Below are positions 8,767 through 17,860 of a stretch of DNA of 35,664 bases, piece by piece. The DNA is from Deltaproteobacteria bacterium (GTDB lineage Bacteria > Myxococcota > SpSt-1050). The stretch's first letter is position 1; every line of letters starts with the position of its first letter. Under the pieces are notes generated by a model, which was not told the DNA's origin, did no database searches, and saw only the letters and a program-made list of their open reading frames with translations. The position numbers were made by a program, and so were the translations under genes. Location of the stretch: contig JAOAFA010000001.1 in the NCBI GenBank assembly GCA_026416535.1, forward strand, positions 1-35,664. The letters run 5' to 3'.

Positions 8767-9538
8767 TTTCAATCCTACCGTCAAAGAGCCTATCTACATT
8801 TTCCATACTAGCTCTAACAAGGATCTCTTTATCCATCTTTCTTAATCCGGCCACAAAATCAATGATCTCCCAGATATGGTGTGGCTCAACGTCCTTTGCG
8901 GCTACAGTCTGAGTAGAGATGGAAGGTGCATCTGTCTCAAATAGAATCCTATCTAACGGGACAAACAGTGCACTCCTATGATACTTCTTAGCGTGAGTTC
9001 TGGTAACAGCTCCAGAGAAGGAGAGATACAGATTTAGTGCCAGAAAATCGTTTATCATTTCTTTGCTACCACTGTAGGAATGCATAACGCCCTTTATTCT
9101 ATCACCATAAGGGCGTAGCGCATTTATCATATCAAGGTGTGCCCTCCTACAATGAATCAATACGGGGAGGTTATACTCAATTGCCAATTCAACTTGAGAT
9201 ATAAATACTTTCATTTGTAAATCCCTAGGGATCTTCACATCATCGGCGTAATCTAATCCTATCTCCCCAACCGCGATGGTCCTTGGATCTGCCAAATAGT
9301 CTCGTAAATTGTTTAAGTCAAAACTCTCATTGATATACCAAGGATGGATGCCATAGGCTGGATAGACATTTTTATACTTATTAGCGATTTTATATGTAAC
9401 CTCGAGTGATTCTATATCATAAGCTGGGACTATGAAATTGTGAACTCCAGCATTTAAAGACCGCTCAATGATACTACCTATCTTACCCAAGAGAGATGCA
9501 TCATTTAGATGACAATGAGTATCCGTAATGCCCTTCAT
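8759..9538 (-). CDS. tatD: TatD-family metal-dependent deoxyribonuclease
   Basis: Metal-dependent hydrolase of the TatD family with 3'-5' exonuclease-type activity, 259 residues. The ATG at 9538 shares ATGA with the glycosyltransferase stop and puts the metal-binding motif DTHCHLND at residues 6-13, as expected; longer in-frame starts only add a non-conserved tail. Further motifs are AVGEIGLDY with the metal-binding Glu, VLIHCRRA, VMHSYSGS and LFETDAPS. All metal ligands expected for TatD (His-x-His, Glu, His, His, Asp) appear present. The operon position between a glycosyltransferase and tcdA looks like a housekeeping arrangement. Confidence 0.94.
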   Translation of the reverse strand: MKGITDTHCHLNDASLLGKIGSIIERSLNAGVHNFIVPAYDIESLEVTYKIANKYKNVYPAYGIHPWYINESFDLNNLRDYLADPRTIAVGEIGLDYADDVKIPRDLQMKVFISQVELAIEYNLPVLIHCRRAHLDMINALRPYGDRIKGVMHSYSGSKEMINDFLALNLYLSFSGAVTRTHAKKYHRSALFVPLDRILFETDAPSISTQTVAAKDVEPHHIWEIIDFVAGLRKMDKEILVRASMENVDRLFDGRIESG

Positions 9539-10740
9539 GAGATAAGGTTTTGATACAATTTTATATAGAGACGTGCTATGTTTGACCAATCATATTGTTG
9601 GACAAATTTAAATCCGTTTTCACCAATTTGTAAAAACTTCTCTTTTGAGACATGATATTGTTCAATATATCTCACAAAGTCCTCATCTCTTTCAGCCCTA
9701 ATATATTGCACTCCGTCCTTAGCATTGATACCTTCTACCCCTTTTAAAGTGGAGATAACAGGCTTTTTTGCTGCAAAGTATTCAAGGATCTTAAGCCGTG
9801 TTCCACCTCCTCCCGTGAGAGGGACAAGGCAGAGATCCGATGCATCAATGAAATCTGGCAGATTCTCAACGCCGCCTGTAAGAAACACCCCTTCTCGCTT
9901 CAGTTCTGTGGGTGGATCTTGACCCACCGCCAGAACCACGACATTTATCCCTTTTTGTTTTAAGGACATAAAGATATTATTCACTATCCTAAACAAAGCA
10001 TCTCTATTCGGTTTATAGTCATATACCCCATGATAGAATAGAACTATAGCATCTGATGATATGCCCAATTTTTCCCGGATCTCATTCCCCTGCAAATTCA
10101 CGTAATTCTCAAGGTCGACTCCATGTGGAATTACAGTAACCTTCGTCCCTGAGATACCTATCCCCAAAAGCTTTTCCCTGTCATTATCTGATACAGTAAC
10201 TATCATATCTGACAACCTGCAGGCGAGCTTTTCAATTCTCTTCAAATTTTTGATCCCTTTTTTGTTTATTGATGGCGAGGAGATTCCTATTCTCTCAAAT
10301 TCCACATTGTGTTCTACAAGAACCTGCTTTATCTTCCGCCTTATTCTAACCTTTTTTGCCAAAAAGGCCGGAATAGCAAACGCCGGGAACTCCGCTTGGA
10401 TAATATCAAAATCATTATTAAACGATAAGGCCATGGCCCTTAAAATTATATCTCTCGCAAGAAGAGGTCTATAAAGAATGTGGTCCTCTTTAGGTATCTC
10501 CATCCTCTCAAGAATTGAATCTATTTTACCAATATTCGACTTAATATCTCTCAAAAACGGGCTAAACTGTATCTCTTCAATCTCACCTTTCCTAAATACA
10601 TAATACTTATCACTCTGGGATGGTAAAAAGAAAACCTCACAAGACTCTTTACTAAGATATTTTGCTGTATTTACAATTCTTGATGCTGCACCATGAAAAG
10701 GTGGAAAGACATCACCTCTTGAAATAAGAAGGATCCTCAT
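9535..10740 (-). CDS. GT4-type glycosyltransferase
   Basis: GT-B fold glycosyltransferase, family 4 type, 401 residues, cytoplasmic or membrane-associated. The ATG at 10740 has GGAGG at 10746-10750 (5 nt spacing); a TTG four codons upstream would overlap that ribosome site and is rejected. The N-terminal half begins MRILLISRGDVFPPFHGAAS, the usual glycine-rich acceptor-domain start. The C-terminal half has VTVIPHGVDLENY, VLFYHGVYDYKPN and VPLTGGGGTRLKILEYFAAK, the last including the nucleotide-sugar-binding Glu region. Sugar and acceptor cannot be predicted; related enzymes act in polysaccharide or glycolipid synthesis. It lies between a radical SAM gene and tatD with no gaps, so its link to the stringent-response operon may be only cotranscription. 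Confidence 0.92.
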   Translation of the reverse strand: MRILLISRGDVFPPFHGAASRIVNTAKYLSKESCEVFFLPSQSDKYYVFRKGEIEEIQFSPFLRDIKSNIGKIDSILERMEIPKEDHILYRPLLARDIILRAMALSFNNDFDIIQAEFPAFAIPAFLAKKVRIRRKIKQVLVEHNVEFERIGISSPSINKKGIKNLKRIEKLACRLSDMIVTVSDNDREKLLGIGISGTKVTVIPHGVDLENYVNLQGNEIREKLGISSDAIVLFYHGVYDYKPNRDALFRIVNNIFMSLKQKGINVVVLAVGQDPPTELKREGVFLTGGVENLPDFIDASDLCLVPLTGGGGTRLKILEYFAAKKPVISTLKGVEGINAKDGVQYIRAERDEDFVRYIEQYHVSKEKFLQIGENGFKFVQQYDWSNIARLYIKLYQNLIS

Positions 10741-10753
10741 ACATACCTCCAAT

Positions 10754-11629
10754 CTAAAGTCCTCTTAAAAATTCTGGGGTAAGAGGAAATTTTTCAGGAT
10801 TTTCTATAGCATCATTTAAAATTTTTATCAATTTGTGTTTATCTTCTGCAATAGTTCCTTTAAGTGGAAGGTAATTTGAGGCGTGATTTGTTCTAAAGAT
10901 TATCCCACTTCTATCGATTCCCCTTATTATTTCCCTTATCTCAACGAGTGTTTCAATCGGATCCAGAGGAGTCCATTTCACACCTAACTTTTCTCTATAT
11001 TCATCCTCAAGAGGTCCCAACATCAGTGTCAAAAGTGAAAGGTAATCAGGGGGAGATTCATTTATAAGTTTTGCTGTGTTTACAGCATGCTGGGTTGACC
11101 GCTCTCTACCTCCAAGTCCAAGCACTACTGTAGTAGATGTAAGAAATCCTGTGCGCCTAGCCTTTTTAATGCTCTCAATGATCTCAGAAGAGTCAGCCCC
11201 TTTGTCTACTAATTTTAATATCTCATCATCACCAGATTCAATACCAATGTAGAGCATCTTAAGCCCAGCCTTACTAATCTCCCTCAGTTCATCTTCGCTT
11301 TTTGTTAGAATATTAGACGGATTAGCATAGGCACTAACTCTTTTAACGAATGGCAGCTTTTCCTTTATTAATCTCAAAATCTCAAGCATTGTCTCGGTTT
11401 TGATTACCAGGGCATCACCATCTGCAAGAAAGACCTTGTCAAACACATAGCCTTTCTTGGCTATAAATTCTATTTCTCTTTCAATAGTCTGAATACTCTT
11501 CACTCTAAACCTCTTCGTCTTATACATGTAGCAAAATTTACACTTGTTATGGGAGCACCCTAATGTCACCTGAAAAATCATTGAATAGGCCTCTGATGGC
11601 GGCCTATAAAGGGGCATATCGTAGTTCAT
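10754..11629 (-). CDS. Radical SAM protein with CX4CX2C cluster motif
   Basis: Uncharacterised radical SAM protein of 291 residues. The 4Fe-4S ligands are spaced CSHNKCKFC (Cys25, Cys30, Cys33), a CX4CX2C variant of the normal CX3CX2C. The start PLYRPPSEAYSMIFQVTLGC, the FLADGDAL segment and IGIESGDD near 130 belong to a widespread family with an Elp3/HemN-like fold. The protein has no B12-binding domain and no extra C-terminal cysteine cluster. Its reaction is unknown. The ATGA overlap with the TPR gene and the 13 bp gap to the glycosyltransferase place it inside the rel operon. It is distinct from the radical SAM enzymes at 21-34 kb. Confidence 0.88.
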   Translation of the reverse strand: MNYDMPLYRPPSEAYSMIFQVTLGCSHNKCKFCYMYKTKRFRVKSIQTIEREIEFIAKKGYVFDKVFLADGDALVIKTETMLEILRLIKEKLPFVKRVSAYANPSNILTKSEDELREISKAGLKMLYIGIESGDDEILKLVDKGADSSEIIESIKKARRTGFLTSTTVVLGLGGRERSTQHAVNTAKLINESPPDYLSLLTLMLGPLEDEYREKLGVKWTPLDPIETLVEIREIIRGIDRSGIIFRTNHASNYLPLKGTIAEDKHKLIKILNDAIENPEKFPLTPEFLRGL

Positions 11630-12180
11630 AGATAACTAAGTGCCCTTTTAGCCTTAAATCTTATATAATCCTTCACACCTTCAGAACAAGCCAAGATCTT
11701 GAGATGTGTGTAAGCCTCTTTGTCATTGTGCCTTTTCACCTTCAGATATGCATCTATTATTGGTCTAAACTCATCCAATTCTTTGCAGTGCTTATTAAAA
11801 AACTCTTCAGTCTTAACATCATTACCCTCAGCCATATACATCTCACATATCATGTAAATCACATCTGAATTCTTATTCTTTTCATAAAGTCTTTCGAGCC
11901 AGGATATGGCCTTGTCATATTCTTTTTTCTTTTTATAGATTTCAGCAATTGATAGATATGCGGCTTCAAAATCGGGGAATTCATCTATTAGGTGCGTATA
12001 TGCTAAAATTGCTTTATCATATTCTTTTCTCAGTTCAAATTTTTGTGCAATTTGAAAATTAGAGGACGAAAACGGAGAGGGATCCTTCTTCTCCATCCTG
12101 TTGTAAAAAAATCTGGAGATACTCTTTGAAAATAGAAATGCCAAAACAGCTAGAATTACAAGAACAAGGAGGATATTCAT
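11626..12180 (-). CDS. Membrane-anchored TPR protein
   Basis: Protein of 184 residues with one N-terminal membrane segment (about 3-22, rich in Leu/Val/Ile/Ala), followed by tetratricopeptide repeats. Two are clear: one around [20 protein letters not shown] and one around [20 protein letters not shown]; a weaker third follows ([12 protein letters not shown]). TPRs mediate protein contacts. The partner is not evident. It overlaps ridA upstream and the radical SAM gene downstream by 4 bp each (ATGA), so translation is probably coupled. Confidence 0.85.
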   Translation of the reverse strand: MNILLVLVILAVLAFLFSKSISRFFYNRMEKKDPSPFSSSNFQIAQKFELRKEYDKAILAYTHLIDEFPDFEAAYLSIAEIYKKKKEYDKAISWLERLYEKNKNSDVIYMICEMYMAEGNDVKTEEFFNKHCKELDEFRPIIDAYLKVKRHNDKEAYTHLKILACSEGVKDYIRFKAKRALSYL

Positions 12181-12557
12181 CTGATAGCAATTGCTTCTAT
12201 CTCAATAAGCACATCCTTGGGCAATCTCGCTACTTCTACCGTTGATCTGGCTGGATAACTATCCTCTTCGAAAAACCTCTTGTAGACCTCATTTACGTCT
12301 GAAAACATATTTAGGTCCTTCAAAAAGATAGTTGTCTTTACCACATTCCTCATATCGAAGCCCGCAGCGATAAGTACAGACCTCAAATTCTCTAAAACCT
12401 GTTCTGTTTGTTTCTTTATATCACCCATAACTATACTTCCAGTTTTGGGATCTATCGGTATTTGACCCGATGCAAACAGGATATCTCCAACAAGAACTGC
12501 TTGGGAATAAGGACCTATCGCCTTTGGCGCATTATCTGTTGAAATCGTCTTCTTCAT
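12177..12557 (-). CDS. ridA: RidA family enamine/imine deaminase
   Basis: Protein of 126 residues, the family's exact size. RidA hydrolyses reactive enamine/imine intermediates released by PLP enzymes such as threonine dehydratase. Diagnostic segments are [12 protein letters not shown] near the N-terminus, [10 protein letters not shown], and [20 protein letters not shown] (about 101-120) with the catalytic Arg. It forms a trimer in known members. The start has GGAGG 4-5 nt upstream and overlaps the rel stop by 4 bp. A ridA gene directly after rel/spoT is an arrangement known from other bacteria. Confidence 0.96.
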   Translation of the reverse strand: MKKTISTDNAPKAIGPYSQAVLVGDILFASGQIPIDPKTGSIVMGDIKKQTEQVLENLRSVLIAAGFDMRNVVKTTIFLKDLNMFSDVNEVYKRFFEEDSYPARSTVEVARLPKDVLIEIEAIAIR

Positions 12558-14728
12558 ATATCCTCCTGTCTATTATTTCTCTCTACGCTGTTGACACCTG
12601 AAATAGTCGAAAGCTCTTTTATAGCTGTATCGAGCTGTGACTTGTTTTTCACACCTATCTTAAATAGGCAAATTGCCTTCCCATTATCAAATGTCTTGCA
12701 ATTGGCCTCAGCAATATTAATCTCGAGTTCAGATAGGGATCTACTGATGGAGGCTAGAATCCCCGGCCTATCATCCGTTAATATTCTAAGGCCAACTGTA
12801 TACGTATGCGAGTCTTTATTCCCCCATGTAACATCTACCTGTCTACTTTTATCAAAGAGAGAGGCCTTTGGACATCCTTTGAGATGAACCACAATACCCT
12901 TTTTACGTGTTATGTATCCAACTATTTTGTCTCCAGGTATCGGATTGCAACACTTAGCCAGATGTGCAACCACATCATTTATTCCATCTATTACAATAGC
13001 TGTGCTAGAACCGCCGATTACTTTCTTAATTATCTTCGATATGCCCTTTTCTTCTTCTATCTGCTGGTCTTTTTCCTCTTCAATTTGAGATACATCCTTT
13101 ATTACTACCTTTAGTAGCTCAGCAGCAGTATACTTACCTGAACCAATCACATAATAAAGCTCGTTTTCATCCGATAACTTATTTTCTTTTAAGACCTTCT
13201 CCATATCTTGAGATTTTAAAAACTTACCTATGGACATGTTGTGTTTTCTCAGTTCCTTTTCAAGGACTTGACGACCGATTTGCTTAAAACGCTCTTTTTG
13301 TTCTTGCCTTAAAAATGCATTTATCTTTGATATAGCTCTCGAAGATTTGACAAATGTCAGCCAGTCTCTACTAACTTTGGGTTCATTTGATGTTATTATC
13401 TCAACAACATCTCCATTCCTCAACTGATATCTTAGTGGTACTATCTGGTTATTCACCTTGGCACCTGCACATCTATGTCCAATATCAGTATGTATAGAGT
13501 AGGCAAAGTCAACAGGGGTTGAACCGGCTGGCAATTCCTTTACATCGCCGTTGGGAGTAAAGACAAATACCTCGTCCTGAAACATCGCCTGTTTTACCTG
13601 CTCGAGGAAATTATCTGGGTCCTTTTCGTCCTTTTGAATCTCCATTAACTGTCTAAGCCAATCAAACTTCCCTATCTCCTTGTCTTGAACAAGTTTACCC
13701 TCTTTGTACCTCCAGTGAGCAGCAATCCCAAATTCTGCGATTCTATGCATCTCATAAGTTCTTATTTGTATCTCTATTCGCTCACCTTTTGGTCCGAGTA
13801 CCGTTGTATGTAGAGACTTATACCCATTAACCTTTGGGAGGGCAATAAAATCCTTAAACCGACCAGGAATCGGTTTCCAATTTGCATGTATCACACCCAA
13901 TACTTCATAGCACTCTTGAACTGTGTTAACTAGAACCCTAAAGGCGAGTATGTCATATATCTGATTTAAATCTACATTTTGCATTTTCATCTTTCTATAT
14001 ATGGAATACAGGTGTTTTACCCTGCCATGTACCTCACATGTAATATTCTGTGCTGATATTTTTTCCTTTAGGATATTCTTAACCTCCTCGATATACTTAT
14101 GCCTTTCAGCCTGCCGCGATGAAAGGCTATCCATTAACATCTGATATTCCTTGGGGTAAAGGTACTTAAAAGAGAGATCTTCAAGTTCTGTCTTTATCCA
14201 ACTTATACCGAGCCGATTTGCTATAGGTGCGTATATATCCATTGTCTCTTGGGCTATCTTTATTCTCTTCTCTGGAGCCATTGAATCCAGTGTACGCATA
14301 TTATGAAGTCTGTCGGCAAGCTTGATCAGTATCACCCTTATATCATTAGACATGGCTATTAACATTTTACGAAAGTTTTCTGATGCCTGTACCTCTTTGC
14401 TCGAGAATTGAATCGCGGATATCTTAGTTACACCATCTACTAGATCGGCTATCTCCTGTCCAAAGAGCTTTATAATCTCATCCTTGGCAGTCTCTGTATC
14501 TTCAATGACATCGTGAAGAAATGCAGCTGCAATGGATGCCACATCCATCTTCAATTTTGTTAGAATCCCTGCAACTTCTAATGGATGAGTAATATAAGGC
14601 TCACCGTCCTTCCTCTCAATACCAGCGTGCCTATTATAGGCATAAATATACGCCTTCTTTATAATATCCAGGTCCGCATCAGGGTTATATTCGCTTACGG
14701 CATCAAGTATGTCATTAACTCTTATCAA
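12554..14728 (-). CDS. rel: Bifunctional (p)ppGpp synthetase/hydrolase Rel/SpoT
   Basis: Stringent-response enzyme that makes and degrades (p)ppGpp, 724 residues, full length. The start is a TTG at 14728, chosen because GAGGAG lies 8 nt upstream (14737-14742) and the N-terminus then matches the family. The HD hydrolase domain is intact: His48 and HDVIED (72-77). The synthetase domain has [20 protein letters not shown] (288-307); the RFKD signature is that of bifunctional enzymes rather than RelA-only synthetases. A TGS domain follows (about 392-455, [20 protein letters not shown]), then a Cys/His helical and zinc-finger region ([12 protein letters not shown]) and a C-terminal ACT domain (about 650-724, [20 protein letters not shown]). 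It is the first gene of a seven-gene operon. Confidence 0.97.
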   Translation of the reverse strand: MIRVNDILDAVSEYNPDADLDIIKKAYIYAYNRHAGIERKDGEPYITHPLEVAGILTKLKMDVASIAAAFLHDVIEDTETAKDEIIKLFGQEIADLVDGVTKISAIQFSSKEVQASENFRKMLIAMSNDIRVILIKLADRLHNMRTLDSMAPEKRIKIAQETMDIYAPIANRLGISWIKTELEDLSFKYLYPKEYQMLMDSLSSRQAERHKYIEEVKNILKEKISAQNITCEVHGRVKHLYSIYRKMKMQNVDLNQIYDILAFRVLVNTVQECYEVLGVIHANWKPIPGRFKDFIALPKVNGYKSLHTTVLGPKGERIEIQIRTYEMHRIAEFGIAAHWRYKEGKLVQDKEIGKFDWLRQLMEIQKDEKDPDNFLEQVKQAMFQDEVFVFTPNGDVKELPAGSTPVDFAYSIHTDIGHRCAGAKVNNQIVPLRYQLRNGDVVEIITSNEPKVSRDWLTFVKSSRAISKINAFLRQEQKERFKQIGRQVLEKELRKHNMSIGKFLKSQDMEKVLKENKLSDENELYYVIGSGKYTAAELLKVVIKDVSQIEEEKDQQIEEEKGISKIIKKVIGGSSTAIVIDGINDVVAHLAKCCNPIPGDKIVGYITRKKGIVVHLKGCPKASLFDKSRQVDVTWGNKDSHTYTVGLRILTDDRPGILASISRSLSELEINIAEANCKTFDNGKAICLFKIGVKNKSQLDTAIKELSTISGVNSVERNNRQEDI

Positions 14729-14756
14729 GGCTTACACTCCTCAAACACAATATAAT

Positions 14757-14786
14757 ATAATACCAAAAACAACATTGATTAGTAAA
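14757..14786 (-). promoter_or_regulatory. Putative promoter of the rel operon
   Basis: On the minus strand TTTACT (14781-14786), an 18 bp spacer and TATTAT (14757-14762) precede the TTG start at 14728, giving a short leader that contains GAGGAG. The match is moderate and the region is AT-rich, so chance similarity is possible. Confidence 0.42.
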
Positions 14787-15648
14787 CATAAAAATTCTAC
14801 TTCATTGAATACATGACAACTTTTAGTAACAAGTGAGTATTTTGCCTTAATGTGAATTCTCTATCCAATGCTTTCATGCCTCCTTCATACCAACAGCGAG
14901 AAATATAAATACTAATCAATATATAACCAATTATCCACATTATCGACGGCACAAAAAGTTAATGAAGAGCCTATCTATAGATAGATAGAAAAGACTCTTA
15001 TTCGATACCTTATTCATCAATTCTCTTGCCTTATTGTATAACTCCCCCTTTTATCCCATCTATTCGTTTTGCCAAATATGTAGTTTCATTGATAAAATAA
15101 AGACTTTATCCTACCAAATAAATTACTCTCAAGAATAAGATTCAATATCCAATCATAAAGACTCCCATCTGCTTTCTTCACTTATCAGGTAGAATTGCTG
15201 ATCTGAACTCACTTCTCTTAAAATCTTGAGAATAAATATTTAGAGTTCTCCTAAAAACGCTTTTCTCACCTTTCATGAGAGTAAAGGACTTTCTCAAATG
15301 GATCTCTATACCCTCTCCCACAACCTCATTTAACACTAGTACCGTGACAACATACATCATGTACAACAACAACTTTAATAATGCCACCATAATATGTTTG
15401 GACTGAGATGTAGAGGTATTCAATCTCAATTATGAATCAATCGACATTTCTGTAGACAATCCACCGTTATGCTAAAGTGGACAGATACTAAATCTTGGGA
15501 TTTAGCACAGAGGAAAGAGAGCAGGAGTATTTATTTCACAATGGAGTTAGAGAAAATTTGAACTCCTTCATAATCTTGATTTTATATCCAAGCAGACTCC
15601 CGGGTATACAGATAGATAGAGACTACTCACCTATCATCTGTTAAAGAA
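14787..15648. other. Gene-poor intergenic region, no supported gene
   Basis: About 860 bases without a convincing gene. A minus-strand reading frame at 15178-15429 starts with TTG, has no ribosome site and resembles nothing I know. Small structures are present: hairpins at 15488-15505 and 15543-15566, and short tandem GATA-like tracts near 14975 and 15610. The stretch TCCAC...GTGGA at about 15460-15480 resembles an insertion-sequence end, but no second end or transposase is present. Confidence 0.5.
15488..15505. repeat. Perfect 7-bp hairpin with tetraloop
   Basis: CTAAATC, loop TTGG, then GATTTAG form a perfect stem. No T-run follows on either strand, so this is not a standard terminator. 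It lies downstream of the CAP-domain gene, whose stop is at 15649. Confidence 0.4.
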
Positions 15649-16779
15649 TCATTCAACAAAATTACAACTACATCCGCTCTCTTCTTTACTTACATAATCT
15701 GGATAAGAATCTCTTTTGAACTCTACATCGTGTAGATATACTTCAGCATTAGAGTAAAAGGTATCTCCATAATCAATATCTTCTTTAAACCATATATCAA
15801 AATAGCCTGTATCTACAGAGTCTCTAGTTGGGAAAAAATCATCACTACAATTTAGTCCATATGCCCCTTCATCTGGAAACGTCTCAATCTCTCCGGTCGA
15901 AGACTTAAACAAAAAGTAATATTTGTGGCAACCCCCTGGCAAAACAGCTTTATAAATAAATGTCCCATTAGTGGGAGAACCTCTTTCAATCTCCATATCA
16001 AATAAAATTCCATCAATTACAACTGTAGCTTGAGAAGGTCCTTCTAAATCAGCCCAATTTGCTCTAAATTCAATATTAGTTCCAGTTTTCGGATAATGTG
16101 TTCCTGAGTAAAGTCTCCTTTTGTATTTTGACGAAGAAGCAAAGTCTTGTGTCCAGTAATATTGGTAATTACCTACACCTATTGATGAGTGCGAGTTGTT
16201 AAGTATATTCACTCTATGACCATTTGTATTTCTAAATCCACACTCTGGGTTTGAGTCAGGCTCCCAAAACCAGAGATAAAATATCCTAACAGGGTCGGAA
16301 TAACCATATGCTGCATTTTCACCTGATGGAGATGTACCAAACATCGAGACTCTCGAATACCAGCTAGTGCAATTTGAACTACAACCACACTTGCCACCTT
16401 CACAGGCACAAGAGGCACTCCCATCACAACTTCCATTCGGCAGATATCTATCACTTATATCAGTCACGAGTTTACAGGGAGAATCATGTTGTAACCTCCC
16501 ACCACAGGAGACAAGATTGGCGCAGTGAAACCTCGCAGCTCTGTTCAAATTATAATCATAAGTAAGGGGTTTCGAAGGGGTTTTATAGCAATCCTTATCA
16601 GCACACACATTGCAGCCCTTCAAGTCTTCTACGGGGTCGGACCTGGCTCTATTTGTCCAGACCAATACAGTTCTCTCTTCCCAGCTTGGGAATCCATCCC
16701 TAACAACTCCATAATCGCCAGAATAACTATCTTGAATAATAGAAAAAATTAGGAAAACCAATAGGACTGACTTCCTCAT
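15649..16779 (-). CDS. Secreted Cys-rich CAP/SCP-domain protein
   Basis: Exported protein of 376 residues. Residues 1-20 are a signal peptide. A CAP (SCP/PR-1) domain spans about 36-213: WTNRARSDP, the helix NLNRAARFHCANL, QHDSPC with His98, SGENAAYG with Glu154, and NGHRVNIL with His188, the residues that form the CAP cavity. A Cys-rich insert at 118-137 holds six cysteines in 20 residues, and CNVCADKDC lies near 56-64, so the protein is probably disulfide-bonded or metal-binding. A C-terminal beta-sandwich follows (about 235-370), resembling carbohydrate-binding modules that end with an HKYYFLF strand. Bacterial CAP proteins are secreted with varied roles, and the function here is unknown. 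AGGAGGG is 12 nt upstream of the ATG, rather far. The gene has its own putative promoter. Confidence 0.87.
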   Translation of the reverse strand: MRKSVLLVFLIFSIIQDSYSGDYGVVRDGFPSWEERTVLVWTNRARSDPVEDLKGCNVCADKDCYKTPSKPLTYDYNLNRAARFHCANLVSCGGRLQHDSPCKLVTDISDRYLPNGSCDGSASCACEGGKCGCSSNCTSWYSRVSMFGTSPSGENAAYGYSDPVRIFYLWFWEPDSNPECGFRNTNGHRVNILNNSHSSIGVGNYQYYWTQDFASSSKYKRRLYSGTHYPKTGTNIEFRANWADLEGPSQATVVIDGILFDMEIERGSPTNGTFIYKAVLPGGCHKYYFLFKSSTGEIETFPDEGAYGLNCSDDFFPTRDSVDTGYFDIWFKEDIDYGDTFYSNAEVYLHDVEFKRDSYPDYVSKEESGCSCNFVE

Positions 16780-16805
16780 ATCTTTTTCTGACCCTCCTAC
16801 CTGAA

Positions 16806-16834
16806 AGATTACCTCATTTTTTTGTATTAATCAA
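16806..16834 (-). promoter_or_regulatory. Putative promoter of the CAP-domain gene
   Basis: On the minus strand TTGATT (16829-16834), a 17 bp spacer and TAATCT (16806-16811) lie between the M29-like gene and the CAP gene. Transcription would start near 16799, just before the AGGAGGG site at 16792-16798. The -10 box is only a partial match. Confidence 0.42.
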
Positions 16835-16849
16835 TTACAACTAAGAAGT

Positions 16850-17860
16850 CTATCCCAAATATTCAATCTTTACATTGGGAACTACCCAATCAATATGCAC
16901 TGGGACATCGTTTGCCCCACCCATACCTCTTGAATTACCGTTTGCAAAGTGGGCTGTATTCCATATCTTCTCTGCAATGAGTGTACTCCAGCCTTTTTCT
17001 TTTATATATTTTTCTGTAATATTTTTGTTTGTGCCTACTCCGAGTTCGGCGAGGACGTTAAAATTTTCCCTCTCGAATAAAAGTGGATAAACATTCTTCT
17101 TTATATACTCATCCACCCACTCCTCATCACCACCGACCACCTTTACAAATCTTCCCTTTCTTATCTCAAATAACAGATCACATGGCAAAGGTTCACTTCC
17201 TCCCCAGCCTCTAGGTATGGTAATATACCCATTTGAGTCCCCCTCATGCACAGGGACTACATAGGCCTCTGCACCAGGAAGATTCCCAAATTTACCCCTA
17301 GAGGTGAGCATACCGCTTGAAATATGGACAAGAGCTGGATCAATCTCAACTGTAATATCTGTCCCATACGCCCTCACCCTAACGAATCTTGAGTTCTTTA
17401 GTTTTTCCCCTATTTCACAGGTAATATTATGAATTTCATTATAGTCCACATCCATAGGACCATCTTTATCAAACATCTCAAGTGTAAAACCGGGCATGCT
17501 TGCAATCCTTGTCCCTCTTTCAGTCTGTGTCTTTCTGTATTTAGTATGGGTCAGAGAAAAGGTAGTCGTAAGAAATAGTATATCTTTATAACCCGTCTTT
17601 TCATATAGATCTTCCGTTGCATCTACTCCGTTCCTTGCCTCAGATGGCACGTAAGAAAGTAACTCAACATCTATTCCTTCTGCTTTATATATCTCAAACA
17701 TAGTCTTTGAGAGTTCCATTGATAGTCTCATCTTCTCCTTAGTCTTTTCGTCAAACTTATCATTTATCTCCTGATACACAATCCCAACCTTTTCACCATC
17801 TCTGTAACCAAGATTAATTTTCAACGCATTAAGAATAGATTTTCTTATGAATTCATTCAT
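16850..17860 (-). CDS. M29-family-like aminopeptidase (thermophilic metalloprotease type)
   Basis: Predicted cytoplasmic metallo-aminopeptidase of 336 residues, slightly shorter than the 400 or so of classical M29 enzymes. Segments matching the family's metal-binding motifs are GNLPGAEAYVVP with a Glu, ELGVGTN with a Glu, EKIWNTAHFANG with Glu and His, and HIDWV with His and Asp. M29 enzymes release N-terminal amino acids using two metal ions, often Co or Zn. The ATG at 17860 has GGAGG 6 nt upstream (17867-17871), located inside the end of aspS, and the two genes overlap by 8 bp, so they are cotranscribed. The substrate cannot be predicted. Confidence 0.82.
   Translation of the reverse strand: MNEFIRKSILNALKINLGYRDGEKVGIVYQEINDKFDEKTKEKMRLSMELSKTMFEIYKAEGIDVELLSYVPSEARNGVDATEDLYEKTGYKDILFLTTTFSLTHTKYRKTQTERGTRIASMPGFTLEMFDKDGPMDVDYNEIHNITCEIGEKLKNSRFVRVRAYGTDITVEIDPALVHISSGMLTSRGKFGNLPGAEAYVVPVHEGDSNGYITIPRGWGGSEPLPCDLLFEIRKGRFVKVVGGDEEWVDEYIKKNVYPLLFERENFNVLAELGVGTNKNITEKYIKEKGWSTLIAEKIWNTAHFANGNSRGMGGANDVPVHIDWVVPNVKIEYLG

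Noticed and set aside
15178-15429. Minus-strand frame of 83 codons as a small membrane protein
   Set aside because: TTG start directly after an in-frame stop, no ribosome site, no recognisable domain, and situated in a gene-poor stretch.
15543-15566. GGAGTT...AACTCC hairpin as the terminator of the CAP-domain gene
   Set aside because: A 6-bp stem with a 12-nt loop and no T-tract on the minus strand does not meet the criteria for an intrinsic terminator.
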